This document shows, one piece after another, positions 43,689-53,352 of a stretch of DNA of 64,000 nt; the first letter of the stretch is position 1, and each line of letters opens with the position of its first letter. The DNA is from Sphingobacteriales bacterium (GTDB lineage Bacteria; Bacteroidota; Bacteroidia; Chitinophagales; UBA2359): NCBI GenBank assembly GCA_016700115.1, contig CP064999.1, positions 2,976,001 to 3,040,000 of the forward strand. Direction: 5' to 3'. The notes under the pieces are model-generated. The model was given only the letters and a program-made list of their open reading frames with translations. It did no database searches and was not told where the DNA came from. A program made the translations under genes and the position numbers.

Positions 43689-43814
43689 ATTCAAAAGGAA
43701 TTTTAATTGCAATTTCCGGCATTTTAATTGTTTTTTTCCTCTTAAAAATTGTAATTTTACTCAAGGGAAAGTCAATTTTATCTTATAAAATTGAAACTTT
43801 TTTTGCCCCATATT
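43689..43814. repeat. AT-rich degenerate array of about six units with 21-bp period (array 4)
   Basis: AATTG recurs at 43705, 43726, 43747 and 43789, which are 21, 21 and 42 bp apart. The missing position 43768 holds AAAGT. Units read like CAATTT...ATTTTAATTG. The same AATTG register and CAATTTTAT words are found in array 1 at 5177-5412, so the two look related. It lies directly upstream of the DinB gene pair. Confidence 0.6.
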
Positions 43815-44025
43815 CACACTTTTTTCAATAAAAACAGCTCCCGGAATGTTAAAAATGCAGGAAGGGTATTTTTTTTATCAGGATTGCTGGGGTTTTGTAA
43901 ATTTGTCGTTTTGAGCCGTCGAAAGGCTGCTCTTAGTATCAGTTTGATGACATTAGTCTTTCAAATCTCAAATTGACTGAACCCAAAAAATAGTCTATTC
44001 CACCATTATAAATCTGTGACGAACA

Positions 44026-44502
44026 ATGCAAAGAAACTTAACTTTAGCAAGCCGTCTTCGGGAAGTGTTTCTGAATGGCCATTGGATTGCAAACACAAAT
44101 TATAAAGAGCAGATACAAAGCATTAATTGGCAACAGGCATCTCAAAAAGTTGAAAACTTAAACACTATAGCAGCACTGATCTATCATGTCAACTATTATA
44201 CGGCAGGTCTTTTAAGTGCTTTTGAAACCGGGAGACTTGAAATTAGTGATAAATACAGTTGGGATTTTCCGGCTATTACTTCTGAAACTGAATGGGATCA
44301 ATTGGTATTTGAGTTTCTGACGAATTCTGAAAAGTTCGCAGACAAAATTGAAGAAATGGACGACAAAATTTTTGACCAACCCTTTATAGACGAAAGATAC
44401 GGCACCTATCTGAGGAATATTGAAGGAGTTATTGAGCATAGTTATTACCATTTGGGGCAAATTTCATTGATTAAAAAAATACTCACTCAAAGTAAATCGT
44501 AA
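44026..44502 (+). CDS. DinB-family protein
   Basis: This 158-residue four-helix-bundle protein of the DinB/YfiT superfamily has metal-ligand histidines in LIYHVNYYTAGLLSAFE and IEHSYYHLGQISLIKK. These proteins use a metal centre for thiol- or sugar-linked reactions such as mycothiol/bacillithiol transfer, but most are uncharacterised. It is followed 63 bp downstream by a second DinB-superfamily gene with little sequence similarity, so the pair is probably cotranscribed. Substrate unknown. Confidence 0.8.
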   Translation: MQRNLTLASRLREVFLNGHWIANTNYKEQIQSINWQQASQKVENLNTIAALIYHVNYYTAGLLSAFETGRLEISDKYSWDFPAITSETEWDQLVFEFLTNSEKFADKIEEMDDKIFDQPFIDERYGTYLRNIEGVIEHSYYHLGQISLIKKILTQSKS

Positions 44503-44565
44503 AAATTCGAGGCCGAATTTCAATTGATATCCAATCTATGATTTACCTTATTTTAAACTGCCAAT

Positions 44566-45090
44566 ATGAAGAAGTCAGACATCAAAAAAATGCCCGCATA
44601 TTTTGACCGGTATATCTACCTGACGGATGATGTATCCTATTCCGAAGCCCTTCAAATCAGCTTACAAGAATTGGAAACTGCCCCCAAAGACAAATGGATT
44701 GCTTTAGGCGAAAAAGTTTATGCCGTTGGTAAATGGACGGTGAAAGATATTTTGCGGCATCTGATTGATACAGAAAGAGTGTTTGCCTATCGAATCACAG
44801 CAATAGCCCGTGGAGACAAACAACAAATGACACCTTTTGACGAGGAGGCTTATGCCGAAAATACAACAGCAAACAGCAGAACGGTGGAGGATTTGTTAGC
44901 CGAATTGATTCTTGTTCGCAAAGGGACTATCTCGATGTTTCAATTTTTAACCCCTGACATGTTACATCAAACCGGCAACGGATTTAACGGAATGCAGTAT
45001 TGCCCGCTTTCATTAGGCTTCATGTTGGCCGGACATCAGCGTTGGCATTTTAAGGTATTGGAAGAAAGATATTACGGACTTTTGAGTTAG
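44566..45090 (+). CDS. DinB-superfamily protein
   Basis: This 174-residue protein has the DinB_2 layout: KWTVKDILRHLIDTERVFAYRITAIARGD, PFDEEAYAE, SRTVEDLLAELILVRKGT and the closing LAGHQRWHFKVLEERYYGLL. The three histidines at HLIDTE and HQRWH are the expected metal ligands. This subgroup is distinct from the preceding gene. The two DinB genes end in a strong bidirectional terminator. The reaction cannot be predicted. Confidence 0.85.
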   Translation: MKKSDIKKMPAYFDRYIYLTDDVSYSEALQISLQELETAPKDKWIALGEKVYAVGKWTVKDILRHLIDTERVFAYRITAIARGDKQQMTPFDEEAYAENTTANSRTVEDLLAELILVRKGTISMFQFLTPDMLHQTGNGFNGMQYCPLSLGFMLAGHQRWHFKVLEERYYGLLS

Positions 45091-45093
45091 AAA

Positions 45094-45145
45094 ACGTTAC
45101 CGGCACTTTTTAATAATTTACATTTAAAAAAAGCACCGGTAACGT
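45094..45145. terminator. Bidirectional rho-independent terminator
   Basis: ACGTTACCGGCACTTTTT (45094-45111) pairs with AAAAAGCACCGGTAACGT (45128-45145). The A- and T-rich flanks suit termination in both directions. It sits between the rightward DinB pair and the leftward giant T9SS protein gene. Confidence 0.85.
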
Positions 45146-45158
45146 GAATATTATCAGG

Positions 45159-48100
45159 TTATTGAACAATTAGTTTTTGAGTGATCAGACCTGAGTTGGA
45201 CTGAAGGGCTACCCAATACATGCCTTTGGCAAATCCGGAGGTGTTGATTTGATGGGTAAAATCACCTGCCGTATTCAGCTTTTCGGTATAAACTTGTTTT
45301 CCTATAGCATCGTAAATTCTCAGATCAAAAACATGACTTTGGTCAGGAGCTGATATTTGCAGGTTTACCATGCCGGAATTTGAAGGATTTGGATAGATTA
45401 ACAAAGTTGACTTTGCAATGGGGTCATTAATGCCGACATCTTCAACTACAGTAACAACCTGACTACCGCTTCGGACACAACCATTGGAGTCGGTAACCGT
45501 CAGGGAAACTGTATAAACACCTAATGCACCATAAAAAGTAACAGGGTTGGCAATTTGTCCTACTGCAGTTTGACCATTACCAAAATTCCATTGCCAATAA
45601 GTTGCGTTTTCGGTGTTGTCCATAAACATAATGGGACTGTTTATTTGTATGTACTGAGGTGCAGTAAAGTTAACAAACAATACTCCTTCGACTGTTACGG
45701 GCACGGTTACCGATTCACATCCTACCATATTGCAGGAAGTCAATACAACGTCATAGGTTCCGCTTTGTAAATAAGAATGTAGCGGGTCTTTGTCGGTCGA
45801 AGTATTGCCATCTCCAAAATCCCATGACCAACTGTCGGGGAAATTTCCGGAAGCATCGGTAAATTCTACAATGCCTAAACAGTTATCGGTTACTTCATAG
45901 CTAAAACCAGGTACAGGCGGGGTGGTAATAATTACACAATCCCAGGTAGCAACAAAGCCCATATCTGTGCCAAACCAACCAAAGGTTGATTCCTGAATGG
46001 TGATAGACCCGCCGGTTGAGGTTACTGTTCCTCCGTTTGGCAATGTAGATCCGGTAAAAAATCCGAGTACGGGGCTATTAACATCCGGTCCGTCATAAAT
46101 GATGATTTGATCGGCAAATTCGATGTTGATATATGAAAACTCGGAAAATGTCAGGCTGACTTGTGTCGCACCTGGAGGTGAAATGGTAACAATACCACTT
46201 GAACCGGCCAGATAATTTTGGTTGCCTCCGCTATCCATCAATACTCCATGACATTCGGTGATCGGTGTTACTCCCGAAAATGGCATATTTATCGTATCAC
46301 AGTAAACAGAGTTGAAATCAACGGTAATAAAATTGGGAAATACGATTTCATCACAACCCAAATCATTGCAGGCTTCGAGAGTTACGGTATAAATACCGCT
46401 TTCAGCGTAGCTGTGAATGGGGTTTTGAATTCCGGCCGTAGCTCCGTCTCCAAAGTCCCATGACCAGGAGGTGGGATTGTTTAGCGTTTGATCATAAAAA
46501 TAAACATTGCCATCGCAGGAATAGGTGGGTTGTGCAAGAATCTGAACCTGCGGGAATGCCAGTACGGTCATATTGCAGGGAATTACCACTATTGGATTAA
46601 AGGGGTCGTTGGTAAAGAGCACCAAATCAAAAGTATAAACACCTGCCAACAATCCGGAAGCATCAAAAGTAACATTGATGTCAAATGAATTTCCAACTTC
46701 GTTAGTGCCTTCCGTAGGTTCAAAACTAATCCAGGTTGGTGGCGCTCCTCCCCAGAGTAAAGCGTTGCGGAGCATGGTAGTTCCCGGCGTAGTGAGATCT
46801 GTAAACACATCTCCTACATAAATTACTTTGCCATTTCCAACCTGACGATAGGTTAAAGTTGACCCCCCCGAAAAAACATCGGTCAGCGCAACTGCATCGG
46901 GATTTGTCATTTGATATGCGATGCTGTTATTTGAGCTGGTATAGTTTGAGCCCAAACCCGTACTTAACGGATGGGTATCATCTAAAACAACAACTGGATT
47001 GTTGAACAAAAATGCCCAGATAAAACCACTAAATAAACCGGATTGTGTGATACAAAAATCGCATTGATTACCTAAATAAAGGACTGCCCCTCCATTTTGA
47101 ACAAATTCGGCTAAAACAGGTGCCATGGCTGCAAAAACACTGCTACTTGCGGTAAAATTTTGATCCGGTATTAACAATACCCGTTTATTTTGCAGTAATT
47201 CCGCCATTGTAGATGGATCTTCGGTATTGGATTCTTCAAATGTATAGTCTAATCCGGTTGATTCCAAAGCAGCCGCAACGCCGGTATAATTGAAAATATT
47301 TACCTGATAGGTCCATGCCAGAATTGGAATGGTTGATCCTCCATTGCTTGTAAATTCCAAAGGCCCTGCGCCGGTATTGGTCAGTGTGATGGTTTCTTCC
47401 GCAGTTTCACCGGCCAATAAAGTAATATCTATCGAAGCAGGGTTAACACCAATCACAGGTGCCCCTTGTCCAAATCCGGTTGCACTTACCGTTAAATCGC
47501 TCACATTGTTGTTGATAAAAATCTGTCCGTTCAACAAAGCTATTTCTGTCGGTACAAAGGTGATATCCAACATCATATCTCCAAATGGAGGCACAGTGGC
47601 GATTGCAGGATTTACTTCAAATTGAGGCAAGGAAGAACTGATGTCTAAAAATAAACTATCCGTACCCGGATTGCTGATTTCCATTGACAAGGTTTTTGTA
47701 TTGCCGATGATCACGTTGCCGAAGTCGAAAGAAGTAGTTGAAACTTCAATGGCCGGTATTCCTATTACTGTAAGGGTTACAGGTACTATGATTTGAGGAG
47801 CAAGCGGGTCGTTGTTTGAAATTACAATTTGTGTAGTATAAGTACCTCCGACTAAATCGGTAGCATCGAGGGTGATATTAAGCGTTTCAGAGGATGGATA
47901 ACCTACGGTTCCTGAAATTCCGGAAATGCTGAACCATTGCAAAATATTCTGCGTGGCAATCCATTTTAAGGCATTAGAAATGACTAATGAGCCGGATAAA
48001 TCCGCACTTCCAAAATCATGACCTATATAAATCGCACGTCCTGCTCCGATTTCTCTGAAACAAACAACATCTCCCGGATTAATATCAAATCCCGGTTGTT

Positions 48101-50624
48101 GAACCAATCTGACTATGTCTGAATTAAAAAACATCATGGGAGTAATTCCGATTGGAGTATAAGGATTGTCAACTCCTTCAACAACCGGATGGGAGGTGTC
48201 TAAGATATTGCACATCATTCCGGAATTGAAACTGCTGAACCCATCAAAAAAGCCGGAATGTAGCACGGGATTATCACCCCAGTTAAAGTTGCCCAGAAAT
48301 ATTACATGCCCGCCGTTGTTGACAAAATTTTGCAAAACCGACTGAAAACTGTTAAACAGGTTCATTGCATTAAAATCAATAATCGCAGGTACGAGCAGCA
48401 CATTGACATTTTGGAGCAATTCGTCTAATTCCGTTGAACTGATCGTGTTGGTTGTACTCAGTTGATAATCCGTAAAATGTGCATTGATAGCAGATATGGT
48501 ATTAGCGTATGCTCCCGCATCGCTTCCGTTGGTATATGCTAAAACCTTGAGCTGTTGCTGAAAATAGGTAGTATCAATATCATAAAAAAGAGGACCCAGA
48601 CCATCATTAAATATGGTTAAAGGAATAGTTGAAGTTTCGCCAACATTCAAAGTCTCGTTTATGGCAACCGGATTTACCGTAGTTACCGGTGCACCTACTC
48701 CGGTACCGCTAACCGTGATAAAAAAATTGATGATATTGGTCTCAATGGTAGCTGTTGCAAAATAGGGCGCAATTTCGGTAGGTACAAATCTCAGTTCAAC
48801 ACTCTGCGTTGCTCCTCCACCGTACAATGAAAAATTAGAAGGTTCAGTACTAAATACAGGGTCTGAAAAAGTGATATTGAATACTTTTAGAGAATCCGTT
48901 CCGGGGTTAGAGATAATGATATTATATCTTGCAGTGTCGTTTTCCAACACTTCTCCAAAATCATGCGTGCTTTCGTTGATGGCAAAACTGGGAGTTCCTG
49001 TAACAGTCATGTTGCATGGAATTACAATTTGTGGTGCAGAACCATCATTTGAGTTGATCACTAAGTCTTGAGAATAAAAACCGCCATAAACATCTGTTGC
49101 GTTAAACTCAAGGTCAATAGTAATGCTTTCTCCGGGAGCCAGGGAGCCGGTATTTTCTGAAACATACAACCAATCAATCCCACCATTGACAGACATTAAA
49201 TCTTTGGTTGTTTTTACACAATTTGACATAATGCGATCCATATCCGCATTATGATACCGAAAATCATGTCCTACCAAAATGGCTCTTCCTAATCCGATGT
49301 TGCGATAAGTAACTACATCAAATCCGCTATATCTAACCAATCGAACAGCATCAGGATTGGTGATATCGTAATAGAATGTAACAGCAAGGGCATTATATGG
49401 GTCGTTCACTCCTTCCATGATCGGATCTGAAGGAATATTAACATTTAAAGAACCGCTGTAAAAATTTTGATAAGTACCACTAAATAATCCGGTATTGAAA
49501 ATACAGCCTGCCTGATTGGTTCCATTAATAATTATAGTTCCGCCGTTTTCGGCAAACGTCTGTAAAATGGGAGCAAATGAACTAAATGCTGCAGCATTAC
49601 AGGTTTCTTGTTCAGGAATCAATAACACATCCTTGTTTTGAAGGGCAGTTGCAAGTTCAGATGCATTATAGGTCGTTATTTCTGTAAGTTGATAATCTGT
49701 AAAATAATTGTTAATAGCTAATAGCGTGGAGGGGTATTCCTGAGTTAAATCTGCTCCGTTTATCAGGGCAAGCACTTGAAGTTCTTTGTTTTCTATCAGG
49801 TTTGCACCTTCAATATTGAACACCAAATCACCGGTTCCGGTATTTGTTATGGTAAAAGAATAAGTGGTGGAATCGCCATGTTCCAATGTTACATCATATC
49901 CGGTATTTGGTTCAACCGAAATGGTTGGTGGTTCTTGAACAAACAACTCAAAAGACTCAGTAGCCGTAGTACCTTCACAATTAGTAATGGTCAAACTAAC
50001 CGTAAATGAGCCGGAGCCTGCAAAAGCATGAGTAGGAATAATGTCTGTACTTGTATTCCCATCGCCAAAATTCCAGAAGTAATCCTGATAATCAGGATTT
50101 GAAGGCGTAAACAAAACAGGAGTATTGATTGGAACATCAGTTTCGCTGACAGTAAACTGGGCATCGGTCGAACTGTCACCGGCTTGCCAAACAGCTCTGA
50201 ATCCGGAATTGGAGGGTGGAGGAGGAGGGAAAATAATTATATCACTGTACATTTCGATGGTAAATGAACCGGTAGTTGAAACAAACGGCAAACCTCCGTT
50301 TGGTAATTCATTACCGGTATATGAACCAATATAAATATCATAATTCGGACCATCATAAATGGTCAGATAATCCATATTGATTCCCAGTTCGAACTCGGTA
50401 AAAGTTAAGGTTAAAGGACAAGAAACAGTTGAAGGGCTTATCACAATTGATCCGTAATTGCCGGGGGTATATAAACCCTCTCCACCACTATCTAAAAGAA
50501 TACCTGAGGTTGAAGTTTGAACAGGTCCTTCGCCATTAACAGGCAATAAAACTACATTTTGAGCATGCAGGTGGTAAAAACTGCCAAACATTATGGCAAT
50601 GAAACAGGTAAAAAGACTTTTCAT
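45159..50624 (-). CDS. Giant secreted multidomain protein (CUB, PKD, repeated GATase-like/ASPM-like modules) with T9SS sorting domain
   Basis: This 1,821-residue exported protein starts at the ATG at 50624 (MKSLFTCFIAIMFGSFYHLHAQ, a good signal peptide); 42 upstream codons remain open but lack a leader. Order: CUB-like domain (LLDSGGEGLYTPGNYGSIVI ... YLTIYDGPNY), PKD (YFWNFGDGNTSTD), then three copies of a module with a flavodoxin/GATase-like part (VLLIPEQ or VLLVPAI, then FVNNGGHVIFLGN or FAENGGTIIINGT) and an ASPM/HYDIN-like Ig part (FGNVIIGNTKTLSMEISNPG). PKD, a second CUB (LLMDSGGNQNYLAGSSGIVT-like), two PKDs and a type A T9SS domain (LLIYPNPSNSGMVNLQI ... GMYWVALQ) follow. It looks like a cell-surface adhesin or substrate-binding protein. 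Confidence 0.85.
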   Translation of the reverse strand: MKSLFTCFIAIMFGSFYHLHAQNVVLLPVNGEGPVQTSTSGILLDSGGEGLYTPGNYGSIVISPSTVSCPLTLTFTEFELGINMDYLTIYDGPNYDIYIGSYTGNELPNGGLPFVSTTGSFTIEMYSDIIIFPPPPPSNSGFRAVWQAGDSSTDAQFTVSETDVPINTPVLFTPSNPDYQDYFWNFGDGNTSTDIIPTHAFAGSGSFTVSLTITNCEGTTATESFELFVQEPPTISVEPNTGYDVTLEHGDSTTYSFTITNTGTGDLVFNIEGANLIENKELQVLALINGADLTQEYPSTLLAINNYFTDYQLTEITTYNASELATALQNKDVLLIPEQETCNAAAFSSFAPILQTFAENGGTIIINGTNQAGCIFNTGLFSGTYQNFYSGSLNVNIPSDPIMEGVNDPYNALAVTFYYDITNPDAVRLVRYSGFDVVTYRNIGLGRAILVGHDFRYHNADMDRIMSNCVKTTKDLMSVNGGIDWLYVSENTGSLAPGESITIDLEFNATDVYGGFYSQDLVINSNDGSAPQIVIPCNMTVTGTPSFAINESTHDFGEVLENDTARYNIIISNPGTDSLKVFNITFSDPVFSTEPSNFSLYGGGATQSVELRFVPTEIAPYFATATIETNIINFFITVSGTGVGAPVTTVNPVAINETLNVGETSTIPLTIFNDGLGPLFYDIDTTYFQQQLKVLAYTNGSDAGAYANTISAINAHFTDYQLSTTNTISSTELDELLQNVNVLLVPAIIDFNAMNLFNSFQSVLQNFVNNGGHVIFLGNFNWGDNPVLHSGFFDGFSSFNSGMMCNILDTSHPVVEGVDNPYTPIGITPMMFFNSDIVRLVQQPGFDINPGDVVCFREIGAGRAIYIGHDFGSADLSGSLVISNALKWIATQNILQWFSISGISGTVGYPSSETLNITLDATDLVGGTYTTQIVISNNDPLAPQIIVPVTLTVIGIPAIEVSTTSFDFGNVIIGNTKTLSMEISNPGTDSLFLDISSSLPQFEVNPAIATVPPFGDMMLDITFVPTEIALLNGQIFINNNVSDLTVSATGFGQGAPVIGVNPASIDITLLAGETAEETITLTNTGAGPLEFTSNGGSTIPILAWTYQVNIFNYTGVAAALESTGLDYTFEESNTEDPSTMAELLQNKRVLLIPDQNFTASSSVFAAMAPVLAEFVQNGGAVLYLGNQCDFCITQSGLFSGFIWAFLFNNPVVVLDDTHPLSTGLGSNYTSSNNSIAYQMTNPDAVALTDVFSGGSTLTYRQVGNGKVIYVGDVFTDLTTPGTTMLRNALLWGGAPPTWISFEPTEGTNEVGNSFDINVTFDASGLLAGVYTFDLVLFTNDPFNPIVVIPCNMTVLAFPQVQILAQPTYSCDGNVYFYDQTLNNPTSWSWDFGDGATAGIQNPIHSYAESGIYTVTLEACNDLGCDEIVFPNFITVDFNSVYCDTINMPFSGVTPITECHGVLMDSGGNQNYLAGSSGIVTISPPGATQVSLTFSEFSYINIEFADQIIIYDGPDVNSPVLGFFTGSTLPNGGTVTSTGGSITIQESTFGWFGTDMGFVATWDCVIITTPPVPGFSYEVTDNCLGIVEFTDASGNFPDSWSWDFGDGNTSTDKDPLHSYLQSGTYDVVLTSCNMVGCESVTVPVTVEGVLFVNFTAPQYIQINSPIMFMDNTENATYWQWNFGNGQTAVGQIANPVTFYGALGVYTVSLTVTDSNGCVRSGSQVVTVVEDVGINDPIAKSTLLIYPNPSNSGMVNLQISAPDQSHVFDLRIYDAIGKQVYTEKLNTAGDFTHQINTSGFAKGMYWVALQSNSGLITQKLIVQ

Positions 50625-51323
50625 AAAAAATAAGTTAAGTTTTAATAATTTGGAGGTTTTGCTTCCTGCTTTATTTATCAATATAAAGCCTGAAAATAAT
50701 TTGTGATGACTACGAGATTTACACAAAGATAAACACTTGCCTTGTTTCATAATCCTTTATTATATTTATAAGGGTTAAGATTGTTTTCAAAAAACTGAGT
50801 ATAGCAGTGTTTAAAATTGACTGCAACAACACAATAACGATAAGTTAAAGGCAAAAGATGCCTCGATGTATAGCTGAATTTACCTTTGTAACATGCCCGA
50901 CAATTTGATTTAAAGGCATAAATCAGGTACGGTTTATTTTAATAAAAGGTAAGGCAAAATAAATTATTCGCGGTTGAAAAAAAAGTTTTACGCTAAAACC
51001 GGTTCATGTTAATCAATTTTGGTCTTTATTATTTCTGAACTTAAAATCATTTCAGAAACAGAAAATACAGGAATTTTAACACCATGACTTATCATACTTA
51101 TCAGTTGCCATAAATGACATTAAGTTTCAGGGAAACAGGAATTAAATGATTAAAAAAGGTTAAAATTTTCCATTTAGGGCTATACCAAAACTAAAACGAT
51201 TGCGTTACTAACACGTTAAAGCGGGTGTATTGTACTGTAATGCCGACCAATTCTAAAAAAATAATTTTTTTAGAGTAGGCCATACAACTATTTTGTTTAC
51301 TTTTATATCTACGTATCAGAACA
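50625..51323. other. Divergent intergenic region (about 700 bp)
   Basis: AT-rich spacer between the leftward giant protein gene and the rightward ECF sigma gene. A TATTTTG word at about 51290 is one base short of TAnnTTTG, close to the sigma gene start, and may be part of an ECF-type promoter. I see no RNA gene, coding frame or strong hairpin. Confidence 0.5.
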
Positions 51324-51890
51324 ATGAAGCCACAGCAGCAATATTCAGATGAAGAGATTATTAAAGGGTGTATAGCCTGTAAAAGGCTATATCAGGAGCG
51401 TTTGTATGCCAAATTCTCTGCAAAGATGTTTACAATCTGCCTTCGATATGCAAGAGATTATCATAGTGCGGAAGATATCTTACAGGAAGGATTTATAAAG
51501 GCTTATATAAACATAGAAAAATTTAGAAGTGAAGGCTCTTTTGAAGGCTGGTTAAGGCGGATTTTTGTCAATACCGCAATTGAACATTTCAGACGTTCAA
51601 CCCCAATGTATCCAATCATGGAAGTTACACAAGCTGACAATCACACCGTAAATGAGGAGGTAGTTGAACACCTTGCAGCTAATGACTTGTTAAAAATGAT
51701 ACAAACCCTTTCACCCGGATACCGAACAATCTTTAACTTATATGTCATCGAAGGATATTCACACAAGGAAATTGCCGAAATGTTAGGGATCAGCGAAGGA
51801 ACTTCTAAGTCACAACTGGCACGAGCCAGATATTTATTACAAGAAAAAGTTAACAACCAAAATAAATACTCAGAACAAGCCTATGTCTAA
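51324..51890 (+). CDS. ECF-type RNA polymerase sigma-70 factor
   Basis: This 188-residue ECF sigma factor has region 2 (RLYAKFSAKMFTICLRYARDYHSAEDILQEGFIKAYINIEKFRSEGSFEGWLRRIFVN in pieces) and region 4 (LSPGYRTIFNLYVIEGYSHKEIAEMLGISEGTSKSQLARAR). It overlaps the next gene by 8 bp, so the two are translationally coupled. The partner has a cytoplasmic start and a single membrane segment, as anti-sigma factors do. The signal sensed is not known. Confidence 0.93.
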   Translation: MKPQQQYSDEEIIKGCIACKRLYQERLYAKFSAKMFTICLRYARDYHSAEDILQEGFIKAYINIEKFRSEGSFEGWLRRIFVNTAIEHFRRSTPMYPIMEVTQADNHTVNEEVVEHLAANDLLKMIQTLSPGYRTIFNLYVIEGYSHKEIAEMLGISEGTSKSQLARARYLLQEKVNNQNKYSEQAYV

Positions 51891-53292
51891 AAGACACATT
51901 GACGACGTTTTTAAGCAAGCGCTTGAAAATCACGAAATTTCACCCCCTTTTAAAAACTGGGATGGAATTCAGCATCATTTGCCACGCCCCAAGCCTTTTT
52001 ATTTTCAAACCGCCTTTAAGGTGAGTTTGGCTGCATTTTTCCTCATGGTCGCAGGAATTGGCTCTTTAACTATCCGGCAAAACCTATTGGTTCCGGACGA
52101 AAATCATTTGGTATCAAATAATACCAATTCCGATCAAACTATTTCACCCAAAGCAAAACCGGATAACCCAACCGGAGAAGAAAGTTTATGGGCTGTTTCT
52201 GAAATCAACCAATCAAACCAACTTTCAAAAACTCAAAATTCTAATCCTAACTCTTTAAATATCAATACGATATCGAATAAAACCAATACACTAAATCAGT
52301 TCTCAAATCCTTCTGTTGGCACAACTAAAGTTCCGGTCAAAACCTCTAAATATTCAAAAAAAGCAAATTCCGGACTAAAACAAGTTGGTAATGTTGCAAA
52401 AAGCCCGGATTTAAAGTCAAATGAGATCTCTAAATCTCATCAAAGTAATGTTTTAACAAACATTAACTCAGGTAAAGACCTTGCTATTGCTACAGATCAG
52501 GTAAAAAGCGGTAATATTGCACCAGCTTTAGAAAACGACAGTCAAACTGATAACGATCGTTTGGAGAGTTTACCCAAATCTGAGTTATCTCAGGTTTATG
52601 AACCAAATAATGCCAAGCACAATGTTATTAATTCTGTCGGATTAATTGGCAAACCAAAAAAGAATAAAACAAATGGCCTTTATTTTGGTAGTTTTTATGG
52701 TGTGCATGTTAGTCGGTTACTCAATAACCAAGCACTAAACGCCACTAAAAATGTAGAAGACCTGAAATACAGAATGCATTCAGGCAACTCTTACGGTTTT
52801 ATAAGTGGTTATGATTTTTCATTAAACTGGGGTATTCAAACCGAATGGGCAGTCAGATCAACCCAGGGGCAGTTAATCAGTTATAAGCCCCTCGAATCAG
52901 TGACCTATCGGGAAACTCAGATTAACCTTACTTATACCAACATCCCTTTGTTGGTGAAGTACAGATTTACCCGAACTGCAAAACTGACTAAACAGCCCAC
53001 TACACTTAATGTATTGGCAGGAATTCAGTATGGAATTTTGAAATCAGCAGAAATCAATCTGAACAATCCGACAATTCATACCAATTTACTCAAAAAAAGC
53101 ACCTGGGGTCTTGTTACTGGTGTTGATTATGATCTTTATCTGAGTAGAAACTATTTTCTTTCTTTTGGCGCAAGAGCCGCCTTCTCTACTTCTTCTGATA
53201 GTTTCACTAAAGTGGAAATCCCCGATAAAAACAGCGCAAATCATTTATTATTGGGGTTGAGAGCAAGTTTCAACTATCGGTTTGTTCGATAA
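51883..53292 (+). CDS. Putative anti-sigma factor fused to outer-membrane beta-barrel domain
   Basis: This 469-residue protein has a short cytoplasmic N-terminus (MSKRHIDDVFKQALENHEIS, residues 1-45) and a single membrane segment at about 47-64 (FKVSLAAFFLMVAGIGSLTI). A low-complexity Ser/Asn/Lys linker of about 190 residues follows, then a C-terminal porin-like barrel domain (LYFGSFYGVHVSRLL ... LRASFNYRFVR). The N-terminal part is short for a classical anti-sigma domain, but the 8-bp overlap with an ECF sigma gene supports regulation. The linker is long enough to span the periplasm, so it could carry an outer-membrane signal to the sigma factor. That role is inference. Confidence 0.8.
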   Translation: MSKRHIDDVFKQALENHEISPPFKNWDGIQHHLPRPKPFYFQTAFKVSLAAFFLMVAGIGSLTIRQNLLVPDENHLVSNNTNSDQTISPKAKPDNPTGEESLWAVSEINQSNQLSKTQNSNPNSLNINTISNKTNTLNQFSNPSVGTTKVPVKTSKYSKKANSGLKQVGNVAKSPDLKSNEISKSHQSNVLTNINSGKDLAIATDQVKSGNIAPALENDSQTDNDRLESLPKSELSQVYEPNNAKHNVINSVGLIGKPKKNKTNGLYFGSFYGVHVSRLLNNQALNATKNVEDLKYRMHSGNSYGFISGYDFSLNWGIQTEWAVRSTQGQLISYKPLESVTYRETQINLTYTNIPLLVKYRFTRTAKLTKQPTTLNVLAGIQYGILKSAEINLNNPTIHTNLLKKSTWGLVTGVDYDLYLSRNYFLSFGARAAFSTSSDSFTKVEIPDKNSANHLLLGLRASFNYRFVR

Positions 53293-53314
53293 TAAACTGC
53301 ATTTAAAAAATTAA

Positions 53315-53352
53315 AAAAAGCCCTTACAACTTTTGGTTCGTAAGGGCTTTTT
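53315..53352. terminator. Bidirectional rho-independent terminator
   Basis: AAAAAGCCCTTAC (53315-53327) pairs with GTAAGGGCTTTTT (53340-53352) around a 12-base loop, between convergent genes. It ends the sigma/anti-sigma operon and the opposite SirB1-like gene, whose stop codon overlaps the right arm. Confidence 0.88.

Noticed and set aside
46000..50300. Several forward frames of 60-100 codons inside the giant T9SS gene
   Set aside because: They are antisense shadows of a continuous 1,821-codon frame with clear domains.
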